Shown here one piece after another: positions 18,201 to 25,019 of a stretch of 25,713 nucleotides of DNA. The first letter of the stretch is position 1; every line of letters starts with the position of its first letter. The translations under genes were made by a program, and so were the position numbers. The notes beneath the pieces are model-generated. The model ran no database searches. It saw only the letters and a list, made by a program, of their open reading frames with translations, and was not told where the DNA came from. Source of the stretch: Acanthaster planci (lineage: Eukaryota > Echinodermata > Asteroidea > Valvatida > Acanthasteridae); contig NW_019091385.1 of NCBI RefSeq assembly GCF_001949145.1, positions 490,910 to 516,622 on the forward strand, given 5' to 3'.

Positions 18201-21200
18201 AATGTTAAACCTTCCGAGGTTAACTGTATAGGAATAAAAAGGGTTTGTCATTTTGGTTTTAGGTGGAAGAGATACCGTCCTCTGTGGAAGCTGGATAAGA
18301 CCATCATGCTGGAGAAGTTTGCCAGTAAGAAACCGACCTGTGTGGCCTACGACGACAAACTCCAGTTCTACTCCAACTTGGCCAAGGAGGTCAGTCTTGT
18401 GGTTGCATCATTTGTCATCATTTTCACCCTGATATGTGGAAAGCCAGCCTCAGAGGATCTTCTCTGAAAAGTCATGCTGAAATAATGTCCCATAGATCGT
18501 GGTTGAGATACCTTGTTTTAAGACCATACTCGCATTTTCTGCCGTCTTGTTTTTTTTTTCTCAACAGGTGGAAAATCAGCCCAAGATCAAAGACCAGGAT
18601 TGCGTCCGCCTCCACATGGGACTTCTAGCTGACACCGTCAGAGACCACGCCCAGAAATGGGTGGAGTCACTTGGCGCGTTACTCAAGGACACGGCTAGCG
18701 AGGACTTGAACAGTCTTCAGACAGAGCTAACGGTAAGTGTGGGAAGACTGATGAAAGTTTTCATTGACAGGATTTGTTACAATCGGTGCCAGATTTTCGC
18801 AGGAAATGTATGAATGTGGGGAGGTTTTATAACGACTCATTCACACCCTGGTGTGTTTGGATGGCTAAAGGAACTGTCAATGTCTTCAAATCTACAGACC
18901 CTGTCTACGGACCTCAAGAAGACGCCTGACACGTTGGAGGACTTGAAGTTTGTCCTTCGCATCATCTCTGACATCAAGCACATGTCCTTGGAGGTGGAGA
19001 TGCGAATCAAGGACATCCTGGAGCGCTACCGGACCCTGCAGATGTACCGCATCGAGGTCTCAGACGAGGAGAAGGAGCTGTGTCGCAACATCAAGCAGAT
19101 TTGGGACGACCTGTTCATGGAGTCCAAGCACGTGGACGCCAGCCTGATCGTGGTCAAGAAGAAGTTCACTGAGGTGAGTCCATGGCAGGGCAGATTGTTT
19201 TTCCTTTCCAGTGAGGGCGAAGTCGGAGACACGTTGATCACGGAATGCTTTTGTCGCAGGCCGTTCGAATAGCTTGTGACTTCAGACCAGGGGTCTTGTG
19301 TTAATTCATCTTTTGTATTGTGATGATCTTATGTTGGTCTTGTGATGGTCTTGTGATCACCTTGCAATGATCTCATGTTGGTCTTGCGATTGCCTTGTGA
19401 TGATCTTGCAGCAGTCTTGCCATGGTCTTATGATGCTGTTAAGATGGTCTTTTTGGTAGGCTTGTTAGTACTTTGTGATGGTCTTGTGATAATCGTGTGG
19501 GGTCTTTTGATAGTTTTGTGGGGTATCCATCATAAGATTAATATCAGCATCAAACAATGCTAAACAGCAAAGCTTTTGTGCCTAAACTTATGAGTTGGCA
19601 AAGCATGGTACCACTAAATGATCTGTGTTTTTTTCACATACCCTCCCTCAGATCACGCAAGACCAGATCAGCAATTTCAGCACCGAGCTGAACAACTTCC
19701 AGAGCAAGTTCCGTCTAGAGGGCCCAGGAGCTGTCGGCAATGACCTGGACAGGGGTATGTATGTGGATGTGTCTCTAGCAAGAAGGTGGAATAGGCTGGG
19801 CTCCCACCCTTGTGATTTGGGTTAAGTGATTTTAAGGGTTAAGTGTTAAGCTCAATATAAAAGATGTTAAACCTTTATCTGTTGATAAATATATGATACA
19901 AGTTACTTATCGGCTTAATGTCCTAGCATTGCCGAATACAATATCCTGCTAAGCAAATTTATATGTGAAGCAAAATTTGACAAGTTACTGTCAGTGCGTA
20001 CACCATGAGTTCTGGGCTGGTAACATGTTCTGGCTATGTTTCCCATGCTGAGCATATTTCCGATTTTTAGCAACTCCAGTACATTATCTTTTGAAGTCAG
20101 CCAGAGATTTTGACCAGCCTTGCGTGATTTTGAAACAGGTGTTGAGATCTTAGAGAGCTTCAAGCGCGAGCTTTCCATGTATGAGAAGGATCGCCAAGAG
20201 CTAGCCAATGCTGAGAAGCTCTTTGACCTGCCCATCACCATGTACCCCGAGCTGCTCCAAGTACAGAAAGAGATGACCGGATTGGATAAGATCTATGAAA
20301 TCTACAAACAGCAGAAGGTATGAAAGACCTTCTGTTACAAGTCGTTTACCTACCAAAGCCACACTTTGTTATAACCGTCTTGTTTTGCCATCTGGGGGAT
20401 AACTGTTTGCGTTCCAGCTACAGAAATTCAATCTGCTTCTGTTAACTCTAGCTGCTTAAAATTCTTTATTTTGTGGTTTAGCTGTCTGTTTGGTGTGTAA
20501 CTGACAAATTAAAACTGGTAAAAATAAGGATTATGTGGGTGCAAATGTTGAGGGTTCCTATCCGTCTGAGCAGAAGCACCCCCTCATTGGTTGAAAAGAG
20601 TTATGTAGGTCAGGAGTGTTCATTTTGCTTGTAGCGATGCAACTGCAACACCTGTGTTTCATAGTCATTCGTGAACCAGTGACATGCAGTTGCTACCAAA
20701 GGAGCCTCCATTGATGACATGATTGGACCCTCTCTAGGTCCAGCTCAGAGCCCATTGATTGATTCTTTTGGAGATATTTAACCTTAAAGTGGCCTAGGCA
20801 ACTTGCAATTTATTTTACTCGATTGGGTCACAAATAATCTTGTGAAACTCTCCTCCCCCAGGCCGCTCGCGAGGAGTGGGCCCAGACCCTGTGGGCCAAC
20901 CTCAATGTCAACCACCTGGTTGAAGGCATTGACACCTACATCAAGAACCTCAAGAAGCTACCCAGGGAAGTCAAGAGCACCTCCACAGCTCACATGGTGG
21001 AGGGGAGAATGAAGGAATTTAAAGATTCCATCCCGCTGTTTGTGGATCTCAAGAACGAGGCACTTCGAGAAAGGTCAGGACCTGTTGATTCATCCAAAAT
21101 ACCACTTGTCCACAAACAAGAGTCCAGTTCAGCAATTGCTTCCAAGTCTGGTCTCTGAACTACTCTATGGAGCACAAGAGGAGTTCCAAGGATTAATAGC

Positions 21201-24200
21201 TCACTGAGTTACCTCCCAAGCTGCACAGGGCTCGGGTATGATTTGAGATGTGCCCATCATAATATCACTGGTCTGGAAAGGCATGACATGGTTGCGCTGA
21301 ACCCCACCCGTAGCCTGCAAAATTTGACACAAGTCTGAGGGGCTTTTGTAGGATTAAGGAAGGTAGAGCCCAGCCACTGTTACTTTACATGGGATTTGAT
21401 GGCCCTTGAAAGTTGAAGTACAAAGAACGTGTCATTGATTTCCTGCCCAGTAGAGAATTTTAAACAGTTTCTAGTGGAAATGATGAAGTAGAGGGTTTCA
21501 TTTTATAAAACTTGGTACCAGACACCAATAAAGTTCTACTATTTGTTTGCCGAGTTTGTAGACCCTGTGAACCTTTATTTCAGGCAGACATTCATTTAGA
21601 GTAAACATATTTGAGCTCTTCAACATCTGCACAATAGTAAAAGAGCATATATGGACCTTGTCCTTCAGCTGCTATAACCTTTGTCCTTTTGACCTCTTGA
21701 CCCCTACCCAGACACTGGAAGGAACTGATGAACAAGACGGGTAAGTCCTTCGACATGAACCCAGACACGTTCACGCTGGAGAACCTCTTTGCTATGGAGC
21801 TACACAACTTCAAGGACGTGATCGGCGACATAGTTACCAGTGCCTCCAAGGAATTGAGTATTGAAAAGGTGAGAGTTCATATTTGTGCTCATTCCGACGA
21901 AGATGCCATTGCCAATCATGTATTGTAATTCATGCCAATTTTCAGTTCACTTCATTAAAGTCTGTTGGTCCATTTCAGTGTCTGTTCTAGTGTGTGTTAA
22001 TGATCTAATCAAAGTAATTTAATTATAGCATAAAAAAGAAGTTGATTCTCAAAGGAAAATTTTTGTTCACAAATTACATTAACCCTGACGCGCAGAAAGT
22101 TTTTGACTTTCTTTTATGGTATCAAAATTCTGAGCATTTAAAACTGACCTTTTCTTGTCACAGGGCATCAAGGAGGTTAACGACGTCTGGGAGAGCATGA
22201 AGTTCAGCGTCAACAAGTACATGAAGGGGACCCAGGAGCGAGGCTACATCCTGGGGTCAGTAGACGAGGTCATGCAGATTCTGGACGACAATGCTATGAA
22301 CCTACAGAGCATGTCGGCCTCGCGGTTCATCGGGCCGTTCCTGAACACGGTTCAGACCTGGGAGAAAAGCCTATCACTGATTGGGGAAGTCTTGGAGGTG
22401 AGGCCATGTTGGAATTTATTGGCTACAGCTAGGTGACACACATTTCTATGGGAAGTGGCTACAGCCACTATCTAATGGCTTCCATAGGCAGGTGCATCAT
22501 TTTTAGCATTAGCCATGACTTTTGGACACAGCATAAGATTTTCTAATGAACTGCTACAATTTTATTGAGCAAGTGCAGTATCTGCTTAACATAAACATAT
22601 CTGCTTAGCGGAAGCCACACAATAAACAATAGGGCTTTTTTTAATTGACTTAACATGAATTTGGACTTGGCAGACAGAAACTGACTGAAGGTTTAAAAAG
22701 GACAAATATTACGTGGTCTTTACTGATGTTTCCCCAGGTGTGGATGGTGGTGCAACGTAAGTGGATGTACCTAGAAAGCATCTTCATCGGTGGCGATATC
22801 AGGTCTCAGCTTCCGGAAGAGGCCAAGAAATTTGATGCCATCGACAAGACCTTCAAGAAGGTTAGCTTCTTAAACACCTCCTTGAAATATGTGGATCGGA
22901 GTGGTTTGTCCATATCAGCATGGGTACACATGAGGACATGTGTAGTTGATGCAAAGTTAAAGGTTCATATTGGGAGTCATCTTCTAGGAACCAGTGAACT
23001 GGTAATCAAAGTCAAAGGTTCATATTGGGAGTCATCTTCTAGGAACCAGTGAATTGGTATTCTACAGTAAGAGTATATTCATTTGGAGAATGCTTGTTAA
23101 CGGCACAGTGGCTTTTTTGTGCCATGCACGAGCCAGTCTGCACTTTGACTGTTGTCAGTAATCTTAAATGTTATACTGTTTAATGAAAATGGGTCACTTG
23201 GGAGACATTCCCCTAAGATCATGGACAAACTGTCCCATAATTAAATATTCCCTAATCTGATCTGAACCAAACTTTGTATGTTTTCAATTTAGACCTTAAT
23301 CTATCATCTCTCAAAATTTGAACGGTAAAATTAGGCCTTCCTCTGGTAGGTGGGGCATTAGGGAGACATTGAAATGTCTCCCTAATGACCGATGTCTCCC
23401 TAAGGTTGAAAAATTTATCACAAAATATCTCCCGAATGACTAATTTGTAAGAATACTAAGTATGCAGATCAAAACTTTGAGCTGTGTTTCTCAAAAGGGT
23501 ATAGTTGCAGTTGAAAATACCCTTAACCTTTTTAGAAGTGCTTGGGTTCATTTAATTTCGTTGTGGTTGTTTACAGATCATGCAAGACACAGCGTCCAAC
23601 CCGCGCATCAAGGATTCCTGCCACGCCCCTAACCGTCTCCAAGATCTGGAAATGATCAGCACAGGCCTGGAGCGATGCCAGAAGAGCCTAAACGATTACC
23701 TAGACTCCAAGAGGAACGCCTTCCCCAGGTTCTTCTTCATCTCTGACGACGAGCTCCTCTCCATCCTGGGAAGCAGCGATCCGTCCTGCGTCCAAGAGCA
23801 CATCATCAAGGTCAGTTAAACTATCTTTGGGGATTTTTCAGTGTTTTGGGCTGGATTTCAAGGATTTTTTGGCCCCAACATTTTTTATTTTTCTGGGCTA
23901 CTTTTTTGGATTTTGTTGCTATGATACAATGGTTGAAATCCCAAGTACAGGATTCACTCAGTCATCACCAATTGGGAGAGAACTCATGCCTGTTAGCTAT
24001 TTAGAGCCCCTGGTGGATGTGCGTTGGACTTGTCTTCAGCCTCCAGTTTCAGCCCTGGTATCTCTTAGCCATATTTCTGTTTGCAGACTTGCTCTCTGCT
24101 GTGCCAATTTAACAAAGCCGATGAACAGAAATTCCCCACGAAAGCATTGAAAGTTTGCTCAGCAAAAAACAGATTACTGACCAGAATATCTTGCTTGCGA

Positions 24201-24565
24201 TTAGGTCTCTAATTGTTTGGTTAGCAAATCAGTCTTCTTTCAATTTTGCTTACCAGCCCTGTTCTCCTATTTTCCCTTGAAATAACTTTCAACCCCATCA
24301 CCTGACTTTCTGTTCTCCCTGCCCTACTTGACACTCAGATGTACGATAACATCGCCTCGCTGCGCCTACAAGAAGGCAATAACCGGGAGACTCTGGTGAC
24401 CGCCATGATATCGGCCGAGGGAGAGGTGATGGAGTTCCGTCAGGCCATTCCAGCCGAGGGGCGGGTGGAAGACTGGATGACCCACGTGCTGGTGGAGATG
24501 AGACGAACCAATCGGCTCATCACCAAGGAGGCCATCTTCACCTACTGCGCTGATAACATCAGCAG
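6008..24565 (+). CDS. DNAH10: Axonemal dynein heavy chain 10 (5' half, 28 exons)
   Basis: Motor subunit of the two-headed inner-arm dynein I1/f, which drives and regulates bending of motile cilia and sperm flagella. The spliced reading (exons 6008-6224, 6775-6936, 7430-7575 and on to 24339-24565) gives about 1,863 residues. Order: conserved N-terminal segment (1-72), low-complexity Glu/Lys tail (73-175), DHC_N1 stem (about 250-900), and DHC_N2 linker (about 1340 to the end). Diagnostic dynein motifs include EIDFWRERNAALSAL, LNWNSLGITDYI, ALRERHWKEL, VQRKWMYLESIF and FPRFFFISDDELLSILG. The final exon (EGEVMEFRQ, then AEGRVEDWM, then RRTNRLITKEAIF) matches DNAH10 rather than other axonemal heavy chains. 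AAA1-AAA6 and the microtubule-binding stalk lie beyond the window. A dynein heavy chain is certain; paralogue identity is strong. Confidence 0.88.
6775..6936 (+). CDS. DNAH10: DNAH10 exon 2
   Basis: Acceptor TTTCTGCAG is followed by PSELDPTLEAL, then an acidic, low-complexity linker ending VEEEKGK. Phase 1 in and out; donor GTAAGG. Probably disordered and poorly conserved. The frame remains open past the donor to 7040, but the consensus donor and loss of dynein-like composition mark the end. Confidence 0.75.
7430..7575 (+). CDS. DNAH10: DNAH10 exon 3 (5' boundary uncertain)
   Basis: Lys-rich then Glu/Pro-rich segment (KVEEEPPKEEPKEPEE, then GIDGVIAPSPERVPQM), phase 0 out at GTGTGT. The obvious acceptor TTTGCAG (ending 7424) puts the exon out of frame and hits a stop. 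AG sites at 7429, 7435 or 7438 keep frame, as would one extra A in the A-rich run at 7431-7440. I list the first in-frame AG. Confidence 0.6.
8164..8388 (+). CDS. DNAH10: DNAH10 exon 4
   Basis: Seventy-five codons, phase 0 at both ends (acceptor TTTTCCAG, donor GTCAGG). Encodes KQTIERTLLHMCHGTVPEE and CVYFLRNTPGMVELPNS, a conserved lead into the DHC_N1 stem. GC content rises sharply against the flanking introns (588 and 559 nt), which show no repeat I recognise. Confidence 0.92.
8948..9783 (+). CDS. DNAH10: DNAH10 exon 5 (836 nt)
   Basis: By far the longest exon here (residues 251-529). It opens with VYIPLLSFNSHKN, passes through a Ser/Thr then acidic insert (DDMDEEDEDEDVTQQQ), and continues into the DHC_N1 core with EIDFWRERNAALSAL, a signature shared by axonemal heavy chains. 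It ends RVAKVINIRTIF plus two bases (phase 2) at donor GTAAGT. Confidence 0.95.
10140..10338 (+). CDS. DNAH10: DNAH10 exon 6
   Basis: Completes a split Lys codon and encodes a helical stem piece with LELWKESYFEVRAKIEASG and RWEFDRKRLFERTDYM. Phase 0 out at GTAGGA. The 356-nt intron before it is AT-rich with no repeat seen; the 437-nt intron after it is also featureless. Confidence 0.95.
10776..10892 (+). CDS. DNAH10: DNAH10 exon 7
   Basis: Thirty-nine codons, phase 0 at both ends: VLQEFYHIFGPELKSVTGDP to VDGLVEPIQD. Part of the DHC_N1 stem. The 981-nt intron that follows holds a dispersed repeat and a SINE, annotated separately. Confidence 0.93.
11325..11660. repeat. Dispersed repeat with AAGTCATTAAA subunits (intron 7)
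   Basis: The words AGTCATTAAA or close variants recur (near 11403, 11424, 11435, 11582, 11616) after a CAGGGTTCGTAGCGGTC head at about 11333. A head of this form followed by AAGTC-type short units resembles a repeat that is common in marine animal genomes. A lone related unit appears near 13052. Family name unknown to me. Confidence 0.5.
11695..11810 (-). mobile_element. tRNA-derived SINE (intron 7)
   Basis: On the minus strand an A-box TGGCCTAGTGG (11802-11792) is followed by a B-box GGTTCGAATA (11758-11749), at tRNA-like spacing. Downstream is GGGCAAGTCACTT, typical of a SINE body. Pol III promoter boxes are near consensus; the tail and target-site duplication are not clear. Confidence 0.6.
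11874..12122 (+). CDS. DNAH10: DNAH10 exon 8
   Basis: Eighty-three codons, phase 0 at both ends. Encodes VSFDPFGLKHQLQWRKVMEW, WFNKEVAAIEEEAKHFI and a highly conserved block ending FNDILVQYGKE. The frame runs on past donor GTAGGC to 12299, but that extension is intronic. The following 457-nt intron shows nothing notable. Confidence 0.95.
12580..12756 (+). CDS. DNAH10: DNAH10 exon 9
   Basis: Fifty-nine codons, phase 0 at both ends. NPPVSKNQPPVGGAIAWERS is the conserved dynein stem motif (PPVxGAIxW), followed by LFYRIKHTIIRFQSMEDLLH. Donor GTACGT. Confidence 0.95.
12851..12950 (+). repeat. Dispersed repeat B, copy 1 (intron 9)
   Basis: Matches the reverse complement of 21330-21431 over about 100 nt, including TTTCAAAGGCCATCAA, CCCATGTAAAGTA and TCTACCTTCC. 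Non-coding, no terminal repeats evident. Confidence 0.6.
13465..13678 (+). CDS. DNAH10: DNAH10 exon 10
   Basis: Encodes ARSKYLGVARQMREYEEKKY and WREYVEGILPSLLKRNLL, then a Ser/Asn/Ala-rich insert (DADGNGGSSASNHAML) that is probably a loop. Phase 1 out at GTAAGA. In other dynein heavy chains this position is short and variable. Confidence 0.93.
13723..13838 (+). repeat. Dispersed repeat A, copy 1 (intron 10)
   Basis: Aligns directly with 22421-22535: both begin GGCTAC, contain ACACACAT, GCAAGTGGC or GAAGTGGC, a GTGGCTTCCATAG or ATGGCTTCCATAG word, and TTTGGACA near the end. About 75% identity by eye. It lies 45 nt after the exon 10 donor. The rest of the 591-nt intron is AT-rich. Confidence 0.6.
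14270..14391 (+). CDS. DNAH10: DNAH10 exon 11
   Basis: Completes a Ser codon, then ADVKYMVDFAPELSEIIVET and YMEQLGFSIPELARNVALQ, the conserved stretch in which dyneins read up to the E/YLxxLGxxIPxxA motif. Phase 0 out at GTTAGT. Confidence 0.95.
14774..14860 (+). CDS. DNAH10: DNAH10 exon 12
   Basis: Short exon of 29 codons, phase 0 at both ends: EDKYLRWNDGLRHMLGRYHS to NNAE. Donor GTAAGC. The 652-nt intron after it contains a tRNA-derived SINE. Confidence 0.93.
15030..15230 (-). mobile_element. tRNA-derived SINE (intron 12)
   Basis: The minus-strand reading has an A-box TTGGCAAGTGG (15219-15209) and a B-box GGTTTGATTCC (15177-15167), near consensus and at tRNA-like spacing, followed by a body that includes GTGGGTTTTCCTCCCACC. 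It is a different family from the SINE at 11695. Confidence 0.6.
15513..15626 (+). CDS. DNAH10: DNAH10 exon 13
   Basis: Thirty-eight codons, phase 0. TQLLDEHLKDLRRTLKSG leads into LNWNSLGITDYITRCEQ, one of the best-conserved dynein stem motifs (LNWxSLGIxxF/YI). The short 167-nt intron that follows carries nothing else. Confidence 0.96.
15794..15937 (+). CDS. DNAH10: DNAH10 exon 14
   Basis: Forty-eight codons, phase 0. AISKFESLVNQIQKNAKDID is a helical stem segment, then LFKGPGSQMEGEILPGCK. Donor GTAAAA is weaker than its neighbours. The following 400-nt intron shows no repeat. Confidence 0.93.
16338..16526 (+). CDS. DNAH10: DNAH10 exon 15
   Basis: Sixty-three codons, phase 0. EYFDHIERERMHTFEQLARK, then IGPLLTKMEGLVVHTNTG (conserved KxEGLVxxTxTG block), then YYAYWERRVYDSLKK. 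The 395-nt intron that follows has no recognisable features. Confidence 0.95.
16922..17082 (+). CDS. DNAH10: DNAH10 exon 16
   Basis: LISRNLIEFNNAMITDKPLF, then IDAMLSAPEIILVPAANEIY (dynein stem motif AxLSxPEIxxxP). Ends two bases into a Gly codon at donor GTGGGG, which is a poor donor but the only one that keeps frame with the next exon. Confidence 0.92.
17221..17424 (+). repeat. 44-bp minisatellite, about 4.6 copies (intron 16)
   Basis: Units start at 17221, 17265, 17309, 17353 and a partial at 17397, each CAATGAAGTACTTTTACTC and so on, with 1-4 differences. Units are rich in AGTACTT and TACTCA words. Degenerate relatives extend to about 17190 on the left and 17560 on the right. No coding potential. 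Confidence 0.9.
17693..17887 (+). CDS. DNAH10: DNAH10 exon 17
   Basis: Completes Gly, then TKNFIRWMHGTCIETPPQNV, EGEDEPFIFSFFSDISADGS and LVVQASNQIQKTL. Phase 2 out within an Arg codon at GTAAGA. The 375-nt intron that follows is plain. Confidence 0.95.
18263..18389 (+). CDS. DNAH10: DNAH10 exon 18
   Basis: WKRYRPLWKLDKTIMLEKFA is the strongly conserved dynein motif WxxYxxLWxxDK. It is followed by CVAYDDKLQFYSNLAKE. Phase 0 out at GTCAGT; the next intron is only 178 nt. Confidence 0.96.
18568..18732 (+). CDS. DNAH10: DNAH10 exon 19
   Basis: Fifty-five codons, phase 0, after a strong T-tract acceptor. VENQPKIKDQDCVRLHMGLL, then HAQKWVESLGALLKDTASED: the conserved region where dynein stems read HAxxWxxxxGxLL. 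Next intron 165 nt. Confidence 0.95.
18898..19173 (+). CDS. DNAH10: DNAH10 exon 20
   Basis: Ninety-two codons, phase 0. TLEDLKFVLRIISDIKHMSL, then MRIKDILERYRTLQMYRIEV, then IKQIWDDLFMESKHVDASLI. This is the passage from stem to the N-terminal side of the DHC_N2 linker. Donor GTGAGT. Confidence 0.95.
19329..19522 (+). repeat. 11-bp minisatellite (intron 20)
   Basis: About ten near-contiguous 11-nt units of the form TTGTGATGGTC run from 19340 to 19449, with looser copies to 19522. Similar words occur in intron 11 (14404-14449, inverted, and 14524-14560). Confidence 0.8.
19652..19754 (+). CDS. DNAH10: DNAH10 exon 21
   Basis: ITQDQISNFSTELNNFQSKF, then EGPGAVGNDLDRG; phase 1 out at GTATGT. The GPGxxxxDLxxG motif is a hallmark of axonemal linker regions. 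The 384-nt intron that follows carries a 17-nt word shared with intron 10. Confidence 0.95.
20139..20317 (+). CDS. DNAH10: DNAH10 exon 22
   Basis: VEILESFKRELSMYEKDRQE, then ANAEKLFDLPITMYPELLQV (conserved NAExLFxLPIxxYP motif) and LDKIYEIYKQQK. Phase 0 out at GTATGA. Confidence 0.96.
20634..20698. repeat. Imperfect inverted repeat (intron 22)
   Basis: GTAGC-GAT-GCAACTGCA on the left pairs with TGCAGTTGCTAC on the right, with a 3-nt bulge. It could form a small hairpin of 12 bp. No other feature is visible in this 544-nt intron. Confidence 0.4.
20862..21073 (+). CDS. DNAH10: DNAH10 exon 23
   Basis: AAREEWAQTLWANLNVNHLV, KNLKKLPREVKS, then MKEFKDSIPLFVDLKNEAL; ends in a split Arg codon (phase 2) of the RHW motif at donor GTCAGG. 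Linker domain. Confidence 0.96.
21330..21431 (-). repeat. Dispersed repeat B, copy 2, inverted (intron 23)
   Basis: Reverse-complement partner of 12851-12950. Shared words read on the minus strand include TTTCAAGGGCCATCAA, CCCATGTAAAGTA and CTCTACCTTCC. The 638-nt intron otherwise shows nothing. Confidence 0.6.
21712..21868 (+). CDS. DNAH10: DNAH10 exon 24
   Basis: Completes Arg and continues HWKELMNKTGKSFDMNPDTF, the universally conserved linker motif RHWxxL, then LENLFAMELHNF and IVTSASKELSIEK. Phase 0 out at GTGAGA. The 295-nt intron that follows is plain. Confidence 0.97.
22164..22397 (+). CDS. DNAH10: DNAH10 exon 25
   Basis: Seventy-eight codons, phase 0. GIKEVNDVWESMKFSVNKYM, GSVDEVMQILDDNAMNLQSM, then SASRFIGPFLNTVQTWEKSL. 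These are core linker motifs (xxDNxxxLQxMxxSRF). Donor GTGAGG. Confidence 0.97.
22421..22535 (+). repeat. Dispersed repeat A, copy 2 (intron 25)
   Basis: Direct partner of 13723-13838. It starts 24 nt after the exon 25 donor. Both copies keep GGCTTCCATAG and TTTGGACA. Confidence 0.6.
22738..22860 (+). CDS. DNAH10: DNAH10 exon 26
   Basis: Forty-one codons, phase 0. VVQRKWMYLESIFIGGDIRS, then QLPEEAKKFDAIDKTFKK: the conserved linker stretch QxxWxYLExIFxxxDIxxQLP. Donor GTTAGC; the frame reads on through a 55-nt tandem duplication in the intron. Confidence 0.97.
22956..23059 (+). repeat. 55-bp tandem duplication (intron 26)
   Basis: Two copies, period 55, of AAAGGTTCATATTGGGAGTC and following bases differ only slightly. 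Each unit ends in ACCAGTGAA(C/T)TGGT; the first copy is a perfect 6-bp palindrome around GA. The near identity implies a recent duplication. Confidence 0.85.
23356..23387. repeat. Perfect 14-bp stem, 4-nt loop (intron 26)
   Basis: CATTAGGGAGACAT, loop TGAA, ATGTCTCCCTAATG. Partial copies of the same arm occur at 23201-23218 and 23391-23404. The intron is 716 nt and otherwise AT-rich. Confidence 0.9.
23577..23810 (+). CDS. DNAH10: DNAH10 exon 27
   Basis: Seventy-eight codons, phase 0. LQDLEMISTGLERCQKSLND, then YLDSKRNAFPRFFFISDDEL and LLSILGSSDP: the dynein signature KRxxFPRFxFxSxxxLLxILG. Donor GTCAGT. The 528-nt intron that follows has no clear repeat. Confidence 0.97.
24339..24565 (+). 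CDS. DNAH10: DNAH10 exon 28 (last in window)
   Basis: MYDNIASLRLQEGNNRETLV, then MISAEGEVMEFRQAIPAEGR and VEDWMTHVLVEMRRTNRL, ending ADNIS plus AG (phase 2) at donor GTCAGT. The MISAEGEVMEF and AEGRVEDWM words are the best evidence for DNAH10 among paralogues. The next exon should encode the WxxxYQGMVVLAASQ region just before AAA1 and is not identifiable here. Confidence 0.95.
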
Positions 24566-24744
24566 GTCAGTGCCAGGCAAGCACAATGGTGTCTGTGGGT
24601 TCTGAGCACAAGGGCTCCCTCGTTGATGATATAGAGAAAGTCTCAGCCAGGAATTGGATGCCAACCCATCGTGAAGACCCTATTTATTTTGATATAAAAA
24701 CCTCAGTTGTAGGTTTTTTGATAAACACCATGTAAACAGAGTTG

Positions 24745-24840
24745 TCGGGGGGCTCATAACAAAATTCATTACCTCACTCGTGTTGGACTCAAACCCACAA
24801 CCTCCTGCTTCCAAGTGCAGCTCACCAGGGGTCGGTTGGC
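24745..24840 (-). mobile_element. Possible tRNA-derived SINE fragment
   Basis: A B-box-like GGTTTGAGTCC (24795-24785) preceded by GGAGGTTGTG on the minus strand resembles a tRNA T-arm. The A-box is not convincing, so this may be a decayed or truncated copy. Confidence 0.35.
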
Positions 24841-25019
24841 CAGGCTGAATCAGATGAACAATGGCTACCTCAAACAGAGATCTTCTTTTTCCAGATTTTC
24901 ATAAGATGAAAATTGCCTGTGTCACACATTTATATTCTGTACCATACATGCATGTGCATGGTATTTCAGCCCGAGTGACGACTTTGCCATGTGACAAAGC
25001 TTTCTGTCTTTTATCATTT

